Positions 11,050 to 21,758 of a stretch of 64,000 nt of DNA are shown in pieces. The position numbers and the translations under genes were made by a program. The DNA is from Tubulanus polymorphus (taxonomy: Eukaryota; Nemertea; Palaeonemertea; Tubulaniformes; Tubulanidae). How positions within the stretch are numbered: position 1 is the stretch's first letter; every line of letters starts with the position of its first letter. The DNA is taken from assembly GCF_964204645.1 (NCBI RefSeq), contig NC_134025.1, positions 18,814,001-18,878,000 on the forward strand, read 5' to 3'. The notes beneath the pieces were generated by a model that saw nothing but the letters and a program-made list of their open reading frames with translations, made no database searches and was not told the DNA's origin.

Positions 11050-14000
11050 ATGGAAGCAAATAAGTACTACTGTCCAACATGTAATATCAATATAGATAAA
11101 TCCCAAAAAGCAAGACACAATAAAACTAAAACACATTTAGAGAATAAATTGAAACTAGAATATAACGATGATATATTAGAAACTAAATTAGATGAATTAA
11201 AGAATGAAAAAGAAACATACAAATGTGATACATGTAATCAATCATTCACTGATAAAAGATATTATAATGAACATTTAAAATCTAAAAGTCATATTAGAAA
11301 TATGAATAATGATATTTTAGGTGAAGATTATTTTGATAAAGATAATGATAAGAAACAGAAGACAACTAAAAGCATAAAAAATAAATTAAACAATAAAAGA
11401 CCATACATGGAAGATGTAAGAAAATATATTAATTCATTAGATAATAAAAAAGATATAGAGATAACCGAAGCATTTAAAAGTGATATTGGTCCAGCAGCTA
11501 TCGAGTTTAAATTTCATAAAGGAAAAACATTAGAAGAAAATAAAAAACATTTAGAAAATATGAAAAATATCAATATCAAAAATAATTACTGATGTCCTGT
11601 TACTGATATCCTAAAATAAGTATATCAGTTAAAGTAAAGTTTATAAAATCTGAAGATAAACCAATATATAATATAAATTCTCATTCACAACATATTATAT
11701 CTAAACAACATATAGATGATAAATTAGATAAATGTTATAATGAAGTAAAAACTAAAATAGAAGAGAAATATTTTGAAGGATCTGGTTTAATATTTGATGA
11801 AATAATATTTATGACTTTACATGTTTATAACACAAAATATAATAAGTTAACTAAATCGAAACCAATTGATGAAAATAATGTATCATATTATAAAGAACCA
11901 GATATTGAAGCATCGAGTTATATCAAACTACCATTTAAAACTAATGCTGTAATAAATGTACAAAATGAAGATGATAAATGTTTTCTATGGGCTATAATAA
12001 GTTGTTTACATCCAACAGAAGATATTACACATAGTTTTAGATTAACTCATTATAAACCATTTGAAAATAATTATAAGATAGATAAGTATCCTGTTAGAAT
12101 TAAAAACATCCCAAAAATAGAAAGAGATAATAATTTAAGAATAAATGTATTTGATTTAATCAAATTACCAAATACAAAAGGTAACAATATAAAACATTAT
12201 ACATTAGAACCTTTATATCTATCAAAAGATTATGATTCAAACGATGTTATAGATATATTATATTATGAGAATCATTATATGTGGATTAAACAAATAGATT
12301 TATTCTTTAGAACAGAAAGTGATCACCATAATAAAATATATCTATGTAGAAAATGTTTACATAGATTCAGTAATGAAAGTACATTATTAAATCATAAACA
12401 ATTATGTGAAAATCATGATTATTGTAAATTAGTTTTACCAAATGAAAAAGATAAAATATTAGAATTCAAAAAATGTGATTACAAAAATAAAGTACCATTT
12501 GTTATATATGGAGATTTTGAATCATTAAATAAAGAATTAACTGATCAAGATAGAAAAGAAATATATTATAAAAGAAAGAAATTAAATTCTAATGAAAATG
12601 ATTTTTCAGATGAACCACCAAAAACAAATACTATCAAAAAGATTCATCAATCAGCTGCGGCTTTCGGGTTATATATTAAATCTGATTATCCAGAACTAAT
12701 TGAAAGTGAATATTATGATTATAGAAATGAAAATGTTATCAATCATTTTTGTGACTTATTAATTGAATATGAAATAAGATTTAGTAAATTATTGAATACA
12801 AATATAGAAATTATAATGACAGAAGAAGATAAAGAAGAATTTGAGTTTGCAGATAAATGTTATTATTGTGAAAAGATATTTAATTTTAGAGATAAAAAAG
12901 TAAGAGACCATGATCATTTGAATGGAAAGTTTAGAGGCGCCGCGCATGAGAATTGTAACTTACAAGCTAAGAAAATTAATTTTGTACCAGTTATATTTCA
13001 TAATCTATCAGGATATGATGCACATTTATTCATCAAACAGTTATGCCATAAAATAGAAGAAATCAATAATGAAATAGAAAGATTAAATTCAAATAGATCA
13101 AAAGATAAAATACCAACTTATAAATTTAGAATGTTAGCTAAAACATCTGAGAATTATATATCATTCCAATTTGGTTGCCTAAGATTTATAGATTCATATA
13201 GATTTTTAAATAGTTCATTAGATAACTTATCAAAATCATTAGTTGATGATGAATTAAAAATATTAAAGCAACACTATCCAAATAATGATGATTTTCAATT
13301 AATGAGATATATAGGAGCAATTCCATATTCTTTCTATAAAAATCATAATGATTTTAACATAACTGAATTATTAACAGAACAATTTTATGATGAATTAAAA
13401 AATGAATATGTTAAAGATGAAGTATATAACAGAACATTGAATATTTGGAATCATTTCAAAATAGAAAATCATGGGCAATTAGTAGATTTATATCTAAAAT
13501 CAGATGTATTATTATTAACCGATATATTCGGAAGGTTTAGAGATGTAAACCTAAAATATTTTAATATTGATCCTTGTCATTGTTATTCATCACCAGGTTT
13601 AACATGGGATTGTGGATTAAAATTTACAGATATAAAAATGGATTTCTTAACAAATATAGATCAATTACTATTATTTGAAAAATCTATAAGAGGAGGAGTT
13701 TCAGGTGTATTAGGTGATAGATATTTCAATGTAAATGATAACCCTTGATATAAGTTATTATATATAGATGCAAATAATTTGTATGGTTGGGCAATGATGG
13801 AACCACAACCTTATGGAGTATTTGAATTAACTGAAGTTTTACAGAATGAAAATAATGATAAATTTGATTGGAAGAAAAGAATTCTAGATATTGCAGATGA
13901 TTCAGATTCTGGTTACTTCTTTGTTGTAGATTTAGAATATCCTGAACATATTAAATTTAAATCTAGAAATCTAGCATACTGTCCCGAACATAAAACCGTT

Positions 14001-15101
14001 ACTCATGAAGAATTATCAAATTATCAAAAAAGAATTAAACCCGAAAATCTTATTCATACAGAAAAGTTAATGGTAACTCAAGAAGATAAATATAATTATG
14101 TAGTACATTATAGAATGTTAAAGTTTTATTTGAATCAAGGAATGATTCTAAAAAAAGTACATAGATATATTTCATTCAGCCTATCTAAGTGGTTAGAAAA
14201 ATATATAGATTTTACCACCAAACAGAGAACTGAAGCTAAAACTGATTTCGAAAAAGATTTCTTCAAGTTAATGAATAATGCATTCTATGGTAAGACTTGT
14301 GAAAATATTAGAAATAGAAATGATATTGAGTTAGTTAGTAATGGTAAAAGAATTAGACATTTACAATCATATCCTAAGTTCATTGGTAACAGAATATTTG
14401 ATGAAAATTTAGCTGCAGTTAAGATGAGAAGAACATTTATGAAATTTAATAAACCAATCTATGTTGGCGCATCAGTTTTAGAATTATCAAAATTACTAAT
14501 GTATGAATTCTATTATAATGTATTACAACCACTTTTTGTAGAAAAACATATAGAAATATTATATTTTGATACAGATTCTTACATATTAAAGATAAAAACT
14601 GATAACATAACTAATGATTTAAAAACATTAAAACATCATTTTGATTTCAGTAACTATCCTAAAAATCATGAATTATTTAGCAATGATAATAAAAAAGTTA
14701 CAGGGAAGTTTAAGGATGAATTAGGTGGTGAAGATATGATAGAGTTCATTGGTATTAGATCTAAAATGTATTCATATAAAACTAAAGAACATGAATCTAA
14801 AAAGTTAAATGGAATAACCAAAAATGTAGTAGAAAAGAATATTCATTTCAAAGATTACATCAATTGTATATTCAATGAAGAAGTTAGAAAACATAAGATG
14901 AGATGTTTAAGATCTGAAGATCATGAAATGTTTATTGAAGAAATTGAAAAGATAAGTCTAAACCCATTTGATGATAAAAGATATATTTTAGATGATAGAA
15001 TTCATACAGTTGCTTATGGATGTAATTTAGATGAATACTTAAAATTTAAAAGAGAAGAAACAAAAGGGAACGAGATAATGAAAAGAATTCTAACGTGTTA
15101 A
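11050..15101 (+). pseudogene. Protein-primed DNA polymerase B with N-terminal zinc fingers, broken
   Basis: This is the replicative polymerase of the element. The start is the ATG at 11050, matching the start in element 2 (59405). Order of parts: two C2H2-type fingers (CPTC..., CDTC...), a region with CFLWAIISCLHP of the kind found N-terminally in Polinton polymerases, a finger CRKC...H, exonuclease I YGDFES (near 12500), an HNH-like insert CYYC...RDHDHLNGK (near 12860), exo II NLSGYD, exo III YLKSDVLLLTD, motif A DANNLYGW (near 13770), motif B NNAFYGK (near 14280) and motif C YFDTDS (near 14570). Two lesions are visible: a frameshift between about 11565 and 11625, and an in-frame TGA at 13746-13748 where element 2 has a glycine codon, just before motif A. 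No intact product can be made. Confidence 0.93.
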
Positions 15102-15130
15102 TCAAATTTTAATAAAAATATGTATTATAA

Positions 15131-15484
15131 ATGGAGAGTAAACAAGCAAACAGTGAGAACAACAAATTATTTCTAGATAGAATTAAAGATATCACAAATG
15201 TAAAATCTGTAGATTATAAATTCAAAAAGTTAACAGAATTAACAATTCATAAGAAATATCTAATTACAAATATTGATACAGTTACTAATAACTATGGAGA
15301 TAAATTAGTTATACACTTAGTATGTGAAGGATTAAAAGGAAATACATATAAATTCAGAACATATTTACCGGATAGATTTCATAGATTATCAAGTGAAGAC
15401 TTAGAAGAATTATGTTCTGGAGATTTCTATTTCGTATACAAAGGTAAGAATGAAAAAGGGCATCATGAAATAGATTTCGAATAA
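15131..15484 (+). CDS. Small conserved Polinton protein, unknown (117 aa)
   Basis: It starts at ATG 15131 in a TATAAATG context, 29 bp after the polymerase stop. The sequence MESKQANSENN... continues to KKYLITNIDTVTNNYGDKLV and KFRTYLPDRF, and ends GHHEIDFE. Alternating hydrophobic residues suggest an all-beta fold, and an OB-fold DNA-binding protein is possible, but I cannot prove it. A co-linear homologue of 113 residues lies in element 2 at 63463-63804, differing mainly in the N-terminal stretch, so the gene is under constraint. Its place beside the polymerase suggests a replication role (inference). Confidence 0.75.
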   Translation: MESKQANSENNKLFLDRIKDITNVKSVDYKFKKLTELTIHKKYLITNIDTVTNNYGDKLVIHLVCEGLKGNTYKFRTYLPDRFHRLSSEDLEELCSGDFYFVYKGKNEKGHHEIDFE

Positions 15485-15498
15485 AATATGTAAAATAA

Positions 15499-16246
15499 AT
15501 GGTAGAATTAAAAGAATACAGAATATTTGTTGATTCTAGAATGCTTACAAATTATAAATCTCATAATTTACTAGTACAATTAGATAGAGAATTCAAGAAT
15601 TGTGTTGATTTAAAATTAGTTAATATAAGTTTATGTAATTCTTTTTATAATATATCGGATAAAACTATTGATCATAATGCTTTTATGATTCATATTAGAA
15701 ATGTAAATAAATGGTTTCACCTAATTTTAAAACCAGGATTATATAATTTAGAAACATTAGCTCAAGAAATTAATAGAAGAGCACGGTTGAAAATTAGAAG
15801 TGAAGATAAATCTTTAATTAGATTTTTAAAAAGTGATAGCACAAATAAAATTAAAATAAAGGTATATGATATATGGTATAGTGAGAAAACCTATAACTAA
15901 ACTGTTAGGAATTGTACCAGATACCGTTACAGGAAACGTAGATGGTAATTCAAATATAGTACCTTTTACACACTTTTATATTTATTGCAATTTAATCGAG
16001 CCTACAAAAACTTTCGAAGCAACTAAAGAAACAATTTGTAGTTCTAGTATACTTAATATTTTACCGCTGAAAAATGTTAAACAATTTGGAACTCAAATAA
16101 ATTATAATTTAACTGAATGTGATTTTAAACCTTGCATTCCTAAATTTGATAATTTCAAATTAGAAATAAGAAATCATAATGGACATTTAATTGATTTGAA
16201 TAACTTTCCTGTAATTTATGAATTAGTTATAAGATGTAAAGAGTAA
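15499..16246 (+). pseudogene. Penton-like minor capsid protein, frameshifted
   Basis: The N-terminal part (15499-15900, MVELKEYRIFVDS...) and the C-terminal part (downstream of about 15866, ...LLGIVPDTVTGN to VIRCKE) are in different frames that overlap. This fits one ~245-residue gene broken near 15880. The downstream part has the wording of Polinton penton proteins: FTHFYIYCNLIEP, a central Tyr/Phe-rich beta region and a final IRNHNGHLIDL...YELVIRC. It would form the single-jelly-roll vertices of the capsid. The AAAATAAATG context precedes the start. The homologue in element 2 starts at 63820 and is cut by the window edge. Confidence 0.75.
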
Positions 16247-16262
16247 TTTTTTCACTATATAA

Positions 16263-16619
16263 ATGAATATAACTGTTGGGCCGAGTATATGTTTTGGGTT
16301 TGATTTTAAACGTGAGAAAGAAATGAAATTTAACATTAATGATGTAATTACACATATTAAAAATATTGCATTTTCTAATGAAACAACATTTGAGTATGAA
16401 ACAACAATAGATAAAGAAACTTTAATTGTAGAAAAGATTACTAATTTAATTAGAGAATCTTTAAGATTTCATGAATTAGATGAAGATTTTATTATAGATG
16501 ATATTAAAAAAATAATAATTGAAATATATACAAATGAAACTAGTAATGAAATAAATGTTGAATTAATCATAAATAAGTTAACTAAATATTTTGATGATAG
16601 TAATTTTTTTGATAAATAA
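16263..16619 (+). CDS. Hypothetical Polinton protein (118 aa)
   Basis: It starts at ATG 16263 in the signature context TTTTTTCACTATATAAATG. The protein is acidic and rich in Ile, Asn and Glu, with predicted long helices and no Cys pairs or membrane segments. It ends directly against the next gene (TAA-ATG). I recognise no domain. Position among virion-protein genes suggests a structural or assembly role, by inference only. Confidence 0.6.
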   Translation: MNITVGPSICFGFDFKREKEMKFNINDVITHIKNIAFSNETTFEYETTIDKETLIVEKITNLIRESLRFHELDEDFIIDDIKKIIIEIYTNETSNEINVELIINKLTKYFDDSNFFDK

Positions 16620-16841
16620 ATGAGTGATAATAAGTGGATAATAACTGGATTATATAATGGCGCATTACTATCAGTTGGAACTGTTGGTTATTCAATGGTA
16701 TTAAAAAAAGTATTTAAAATGGGAAGTGTTAATGTTGATAGATTTGATATCAATGATATTTTAAAATTAACATTAGCAGTTACTTTATCTAATTTAACTA
16801 TTGATTATTTAGAAAAACAAAAATATATTCCTCCCATATAA
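16620..16841 (+). CDS. Small membrane protein (73 aa)
   Basis: Start ATG 16620 immediately follows the previous stop (GATAAATAAATG). Residues 7-27 (ITGLYNGALLSVGTVGYSMV) and 46-64 (DILKLTLAVTLSNLTIDYL) are hydrophobic, consistent with one or two membrane spans, with a short KKVFK basic link. Small membrane proteins in this position are usual in Polintons and adintoviruses. A role in the virion is inference. Confidence 0.65.
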   Translation: MSDNKWIITGLYNGALLSVGTVGYSMVLKKVFKMGSVNVDRFDINDILKLTLAVTLSNLTIDYLEKQKYIPPI

Positions 16842-16865
16842 ATGCATCATTATTTTACTAAATAA

Positions 16866-17288
16866 ATGGCTTCTGCAGTTATAACTATTATAGGATCAGC
16901 AATTGTTAACGCTTTAGCATTTACTGGTGGTGGTTATTTATTTAAGCATATTGATAAAAATGGTTCATTAACAGAACAAAGAAGACATAACTTAGCATTA
17001 GAGAAATATAATAAAGCAGCAGAAGAATATAGAGAAAAGAGGCAAAACTATATGGATTGTATTAACAAAGAATTATATGATCAGAAGATTTCACATAGAG
17101 ATTTTCAATCAGTTGATGATGCAATGAGTTTATATAACGCGGTAACCAATAAAGAAAAATTACATCTATACAAACCTAAATTATCAGATTATTATACCCC
17201 AAGTAATGAACAGAAGAAATATGAAATAATATGGATTTTAGGCGGAACAGTTATTGTTATATTTGTTGCTTATAAGTTTACTAATTAG
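16866..17288 (+). CDS. Conserved Polinton membrane protein with two terminal spans (140 aa)
   Basis: Start ATG 16866 sits in TTTTACTAAATAAATG. Residues 3-25 (ITIIGSAIVNALAFTGGGYL) and 121-137 (WILGGTVIVIFVAYKF) are hydrophobic. Between them is a helical segment with RRHNLALEKYNKAAEEY and R-x-x-Y-M-D-C, then KLSDYYTPSNEQ. This layout (N-terminal span, 'RH-LA-EK' helix, 'SD-Y-PS-EQ', C-terminal span) recurs in animal Polintons. The function is unknown. It appears intact. Confidence 0.75.
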   Translation: MASAVITIIGSAIVNALAFTGGGYLFKHIDKNGSLTEQRRHNLALEKYNKAAEEYREKRQNYMDCINKELYDQKISHRDFQSVDDAMSLYNAVTNKEKLHLYKPKLSDYYTPSNEQKKYEIIWILGGTVIVIFVAYKFTN

Positions 17289-17308
17289 TAATTTTTTTTG
17301 CTAAATAA

Positions 17309-17742
17309 ATGGAAGATAAAGTTGATAATATTGATATTATTCCTCATGATATAAATAAAACTAAATTAAAAATATATTTAGAAAAACAAATATTAGAATT
17401 TGAAAGTGACTTAAAGATAAAAAAGAAAAAATATTCAAAATCTAAAATTATATATAATTTGATTATAAGTGGTTCGGTTACAATTAGTTCTGTAATAACA
17501 TTTCTAGCAATATTCAGTCCATTAACACCTTTAGCTATATCAATTGGTGTATTAGGATTAAGTTCAAGTGTTTTAACTGGTATAAGTTCAAAATTAAATA
17601 TAAAAAGTAATAAAGAAAAAATTAAAACTAATATAAAGAAATTAATAAATTAAAGAATACACTAGATTATATAATAAGTTCAAATGGTCATATAACAGTT
17701 GAAGAACAAGATAAATTATTAAAAGAATTAGTTGATTATTAA
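17309..17742 (+). pseudogene. Membrane protein with two spans, late frameshift
   Basis: Start ATG 17309 lies in TTTTTTTTGCTAAATAAATG. An N-terminal charged helix is followed by two hydrophobic segments between residues about 47 and 95 (IIYNLIISGSVTISSVITFL; PLTPLAISIGVLGLSSSVL). The frame stops at 17651-17653, but the next frame continues with a plausible acidic helix (SSNGHITVEEQDKLLKELVDY) to a stop at 17742. The C-terminal end has therefore probably been frameshifted near 17650. Function unknown. Confidence 0.6.
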
Positions 17743-17758
17743 TTTTTTAGTTATATAA

Positions 17759-19143
17759 ATGGCAGATAGTTTTCCAAAAGCTTTCCAATATAATAAATCA
17801 ATTAAATATAATATTCCAGCAATAGATTTTAATAAAGATATTACATATAGAAATGAAGTTTTAAATTCATTAATTGATTGATATATTTATGTTACTGAAA
17901 GTAATAATTTTCATGTTAAGATGGAAAATATATTTCATGTGTATACAATTAATTTCAAAAATTTAAATGAGGCAAAACAATGGTTATTAAAATCTAATAT
18001 GAAGTATTGGCAGAACCAATTAAATTTTGCTGTTTATTGTGCAACAACAGGATGTGGAATTAGTTGGAATGATCATTTAAACAAACCAAGTTTACCATTG
18101 ATGTTATCACTTTTTAGATTTCATACATATTTTCAAATAAAATTAATATTAGATGAATTAGAATGTCCTTTACCAGGTTCAAAATATTTTAAAGAATTGA
18201 ATAATAATATTAATTTTTCTAAGTTTTATAAAATATGTAATGAATTTAATATTAATTCAAATAAAGATTTTACAGCAAAAATTGGAACAATGGGTGGATT
18301 AGTAATATTATATACTAAAGAATTTGGAAAAATAATGACAAATTCAGATATAAGAACACTAAATTGGAATGAATTACCAAAATATTATAATAATATACAA
18401 CAACAAAACACTAATGGTTGGGTTAATTTCATTTTAGAAAATAGTGAAGGTTTTGCTAAAGCTGGAATACAAAGAATAAATCACTCTATTAGAACTTATT
18501 TGATATGTATTTTAGGTGCGCAAGTTGAAACAAGATCCCCAATAATTGGAAATGATAACACTTCATTCGATGCGCAGAAACAATTCAAAGTATTATTTGA
18601 AGATTCCATTCATAATGATAAAAATAGATCTATTCCAGAAAACATTGTAAGATATCAAAATTATTTAGATGAATCACATATTAGATTAAATTATTGTATA
18701 GGCCCTAATCTATTTATTATTTCTAATGCTTTAGTATTAAAGATGGGAAACATGATTGGTTACAATAATCTAATTAAACTGCAACAATAAATAATTCATT
18801 TGGATTAAATGATATAAATAGAAAGATTATCACTGCTCCAAAATTAATGGAAGGTGAAAAAAATAAAAAACACATTCAATCAACAGAAACTAAAACTAAG
18901 AATATTAAATTAAATAATGATTCTAAAATAAAAGATTACAATACATCAATGCACTCGACAGAAAAAAAAGAAGAACCAATTCCTAATATTGATTTAAACA
19001 AATATTCACCATTTAAAAATCCAAATTTAAATCCTAATGATGTTGATCCAGAAACCGATGAAGACTTTGCAAATCGATTAGATAAATTAAGATCTTCAAC
19101 ACCCGAAACATCGAGAAGAGACACTCTTAGTGAATATGATTAA
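17759..19143 (+). pseudogene. Conserved Polinton protein upstream of the capsid gene, doubly broken
   Basis: Start ATG 17759 is in TTTTTTAGTTATATAAATG. After 40 codons (MADSFPKAFQYNKSIKYNIP...) an in-frame TGA lies at 17879-17881. The same frame continues for about 300 residues with LNFAVYCATTGCGIS, SLFRFHTYFQIKLIL and CPLPGSKYF, wording I associate with a conserved unknown protein of animal Polintons. A second break lies just before 18780: the frame stops at 18790 while a neighbouring frame carries on into a hydrophilic tail (IDLNKYSPFKNPNLNPND...) ending at 19143. The hydrophilic tail is acidic and probably disordered. It may be a capsid-associated or scaffold protein, given its place directly before the major capsid gene (inference). 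Confidence 0.7.
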
Positions 19144-19173
19144 AAATAAATAATTATTTTTTTTGTTAAATAA

Positions 19174-20421
19174 ATGAGTGGGAGTTATATCAATCCTTCT
19201 AAGAATCATAGAATATCTAATGCTATTAAAGCAGAAAGATCACATCATATAATTACTCATAATCCTTCAAATATTAATCCCGATGAAACTTTATATGTTA
19301 GAATCCCTAGATTAACACAAAATACTTTTTACGTTCCAAATAGTATTTATTTATCAGCCGATATAAAAGTAACCCGTAATAATAATAATTATGTTGTTGA
19401 TAATGTTGGAAGATATTTGATTAAAAAATTAACTATAAAGATTGGTCCAGAAACAGTTTTCTCATTAGATGATTATAATTTATTTATGCATTATAAAGAT
19501 TTATGGTTAACTAAAGAAAATAGAAATAATATGATATTCCAAGGCATCCAATCAGAAAACCAAAATAAATTAAGATCAGAAGCTAATAGCGCAATATTAA
19601 CTAATGCTGTAGATAAATTGATAAAAAGTATATATGGAAGCAAATATAAAATTCCATTAGACTTTGAATTGATAAATGACAACGCACCTTTACATAAATA
19701 CGCAATTCAAGAAGACGTTATATTCGAAATAACATTTGCTCCTGTAAATGAAATTGTAATATCTAGCGTTAATAAAGATATGCGTTATAAATTATCGAAT
19801 ATATGTTTAGAATATGATACAGTAACTGATGAAAATATTTCAAGTATAATTCAAACTAAATACAATCAAGGATTTTCATTATTATATGATTATATTGATA
19901 AATTTAAAACTGTAACTATTAATGCAAATGATGAAATAATTGATGAGAATATTAACTTCCCAAGAAGATCTATTAAAGGTATATTAATATTTTTTACCAT
20001 TGCAACATATACTAATGGCGCAATAAATGTTGATAATTATTATAATCCTGAAATAACAAAAGTAGAAATAACTATCGAAGGAATAGCAAATAAGATATTT
20101 TGTCAAGGAATGAGAATGATTGATCAATGGCCAGAAATTAGAAAACATTTTATGAATGAAAAAGTGAAATCATCTGAAAATTGTAACATTAATCAAATTG
20201 ATTATTATACCGGTAACAAATATGCATTATGGTTAGATTTTAGAACAAGAGAGGATAATTCATTACATGGTTCTGGAAAAAAACTACAGAACACTAAAGA
20301 TGGAATACAATTATTCATGACAAAGAATAAAGGAATCAAAAATTTCAAAATGCACATTTATATTATATCTGACGCGCAATTGAATATTGTAAATTCACAA
20401 TTAGATAGTGTTATGTATTAA
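19174..20421 (+). CDS. MCP: Major capsid protein, double jelly-roll (415 aa)
   Basis: Start ATG 19174 follows TTTTTTTTGTTAAATAAATG. The N-terminal part (DETLYVRIPRLTQNTFYVPN, YLIKKLTIKIG, DYNLFMHYKDLW) and the YKIPLDFELIN...PLHKYAIQEDVIFEITF segment match the style of hexon-like double-jelly-roll capsid proteins of Polintons, virophages and large DNA viruses. The second barrel follows with RRSIKGILIFFTI and ITIEGIANKIFCQGMRMIDQ. It forms the icosahedral shell of the predicted particle. The frame is open throughout, making it one of the few large genes in this element without an obvious lesion. Its length is near 400-450, usual for small members of the family. Confidence 0.85.
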   Translation: MSGSYINPSKNHRISNAIKAERSHHIITHNPSNINPDETLYVRIPRLTQNTFYVPNSIYLSADIKVTRNNNNYVVDNVGRYLIKKLTIKIGPETVFSLDDYNLFMHYKDLWLTKENRNNMIFQGIQSENQNKLRSEANSAILTNAVDKLIKSIYGSKYKIPLDFELINDNAPLHKYAIQEDVIFEITFAPVNEIVISSVNKDMRYKLSNICLEYDTVTDENISSIIQTKYNQGFSLLYDYIDKFKTVTINANDEIIDENINFPRRSIKGILIFFTIATYTNGAINVDNYYNPEITKVEITIEGIANKIFCQGMRMIDQWPEIRKHFMNEKVKSSENCNINQIDYYTGNKYALWLDFRTREDNSLHGSGKKLQNTKDGIQLFMTKNKGIKNFKMHIYIISDAQLNIVNSQLDSVMY

Positions 20422-20453
20422 AATTTTAACTCTAATAAAAATTTATTATATAA

Positions 20454-21401
20454 ATGGAAGGAGGTAAAGTATATAAACATATTCCATACATCGATACACA
20501 TGAAAATAATGATGGTTTATATTATGTAATACCTTGTAATATAGCTTTGATATTTGATCCTATTTTCAAAATTTATAAAACTAAACTAATAGAAATCGAT
20601 AATAATAAAAGTGGTGTTGTTGATAATTTAAGTAATGTAATTGATAATAATGTAATATCTTCTACATCTAATAATGTAATACCTACTACATCTAATAATG
20701 TAATACCTACTACATCTAATAATGTAATACCTTCTACATCTAATAATGTAATACCTTCTACATCTAATAATGTAATACCTTCTACATCTAATAATGAAAT
20801 ATTATTAAATGTTAGTGAAAATAGAAATTATTGTGATTATTGTAAAGGCGAATTTTCAAACGCTCCATCAAATTGGAATAATCATATGAATACAAATTCA
20901 CATATTACTAATGTTATAAAACGTGTTGGTTTAAAAGAATTTATAGAACACCCATTTAGATATGTTACAAAGTTTGTTTCAAATCAAAAAGTAAATGGTG
21001 AAAAAATATATGAAGATTTATTATTAGCAACACCTAATAAAGATGAATTAGATCTAACCAATGCTAATGAAATATTAGGATCAAACACTGTAAATGAAAT
21101 ATTAGGAGCAAACACTAATAAAGATAATAATGAAAATACAGGAAAGCGCATTGATAATAAAGATTCTATGAAACTTAAATCAGAAAATAAAGATATAGTT
21201 GAGATGACTAATAAGTATATCAATAAACCAATTATTTATGAAGATACGGTTAAAAGGGTGAAGAATAAGTACAAAAATAATAAAGAATTTGAAGAAGAAA
21301 ATTCGGTAGAGAATTTGAATAGATTGTTAGGGTCTGATGATGAATTGGAGAGTGATTCAGAAAGTGATTCAGAAAGTGATCATCTAACACTCAAACAGTA
21401 A
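20454..21401 (+). CDS. Zinc-finger protein with octapeptide repeat and acidic tail (315 aa)
   Basis: Start ATG 20454 lies in TTTATTATATAAATG. After a hydrophobic N-terminal 45 residues there are about seven copies of S-x-S-N-N-V-I-P (24-bp DNA repeat), then one C2H2-type finger (YCDYCKGEFSNAPSNWNNHM...H), a charged region with repeated NEILG, and an acidic Ser/Asp/Glu tail. The finger resembles the pair at the polymerase N-terminus. It is the last gene of the rightward block. Function unknown. A DNA-binding or packaging-accessory role is possible. The frame is intact. Confidence 0.65.
   Translation: MEGGKVYKHIPYIDTHENNDGLYYVIPCNIALIFDPIFKIYKTKLIEIDNNKSGVVDNLSNVIDNNVISSTSNNVIPTTSNNVIPTTSNNVIPSTSNNVIPSTSNNVIPSTSNNEILLNVSENRNYCDYCKGEFSNAPSNWNNHMNTNSHITNVIKRVGLKEFIEHPFRYVTKFVSNQKVNGEKIYEDLLLATPNKDELDLTNANEILGSNTVNEILGANTNKDNNENTGKRIDNKDSMKLKSENKDIVEMTNKYINKPIIYEDTVKRVKNKYKNNKEFEEENSVENLNRLLGSDDELESDSESDSESDHLTLKQ
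20645..20795 (+). repeat. 24-bp in-frame minisatellite
   Basis: The unit is of the form TCTAATAATGTAATACCT + TCTACA, repeated six to seven times with one-base variants (CCTACT versus CCTTCT). It keeps the reading frame of the zinc-finger gene and encodes S-T-S-N-N-V-I-P. Confidence 0.9.
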
Positions 21402-21758
21402 TAAAGGTTGAAAATTGTATAAAATAATAGTAAATAAAAAAGGGGGTTTTAAGTATTAAGGTATCTAATACATATCTAATACGTATCTAATACGTATCTA
21501 ATACGTATTTAATACATATTATTTGAAAATACCTTAAATTATATTTCTTTTTCAAATTTATATTGAAACCTCAGTAATAATGAATAATCTTTATTATTTT
21601 CAAACTTATTCATATATTAGTTGAAAAAAATAAAAATAAATTGGTTGAAAATTGTATGAATAATATTTATTTTAAAAAAGGGGGTTTTAAGTACTAATGT
21701 ATTTAATACGTATTAAATACGTATTAAATACGTATTAGATACATAGGTATACAAATAG
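21402..21758. promoter_or_regulatory. Convergent intergenic spacer with duplicated G-run and ACGTAT iterons
   Basis: Between the two converging gene blocks a ~70-bp module occurs twice in the same orientation (near 21402-21470 and 21637-21710): GGTTGAAAATTGTAT, then AAAAAAGGGGGTTTTAAGTA, then a run of TAATACGTAT/TCTAATACGTAT units (five on the left, three to four on the right). ATACGTAT is itself palindromic. The place fits a transcription end region or a replication or packaging signal. Which one cannot be told from sequence. Confidence 0.55.

Larger units (their letters stand above)
15117..20456 (+). promoter_or_regulatory. Recurrent TAAATG start-site signature of Polinton genes
   Basis: ATGs at 15131, 15499, 16263, 16620, 16866, 17309, 17759, 19174 and 20454 are all directly preceded by TAA (TATAAATG or ATAAATG). 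Five of them (16263, 16620, 17309, 17759, 19174) also have a T-run of six or more ending 6-11 bases before the start. The leftward genes at 22370, 24447 and 25454 follow the same pattern, as do 48634, 63463 and 63820. The polymerase (11050, 59405: TATTAAAATG) and integrase (23481: AATAAGATG) do not. The form recalls poxvirus late promoters (T-run, then TAAATG). Confidence 0.6.

Noticed and set aside
13746-13748. Alternative genetic code with TGA read as an amino acid
   Set aside because: The residues at TGA sites in sister copies are different (Gly and Leu), other stop types also occur, and intact genes end normally.
18936-19124. Antisense frames inside the capsid-region genes
   Set aside because: They are AT-rich shadows of the plus-strand genes, with no start signature or domain.
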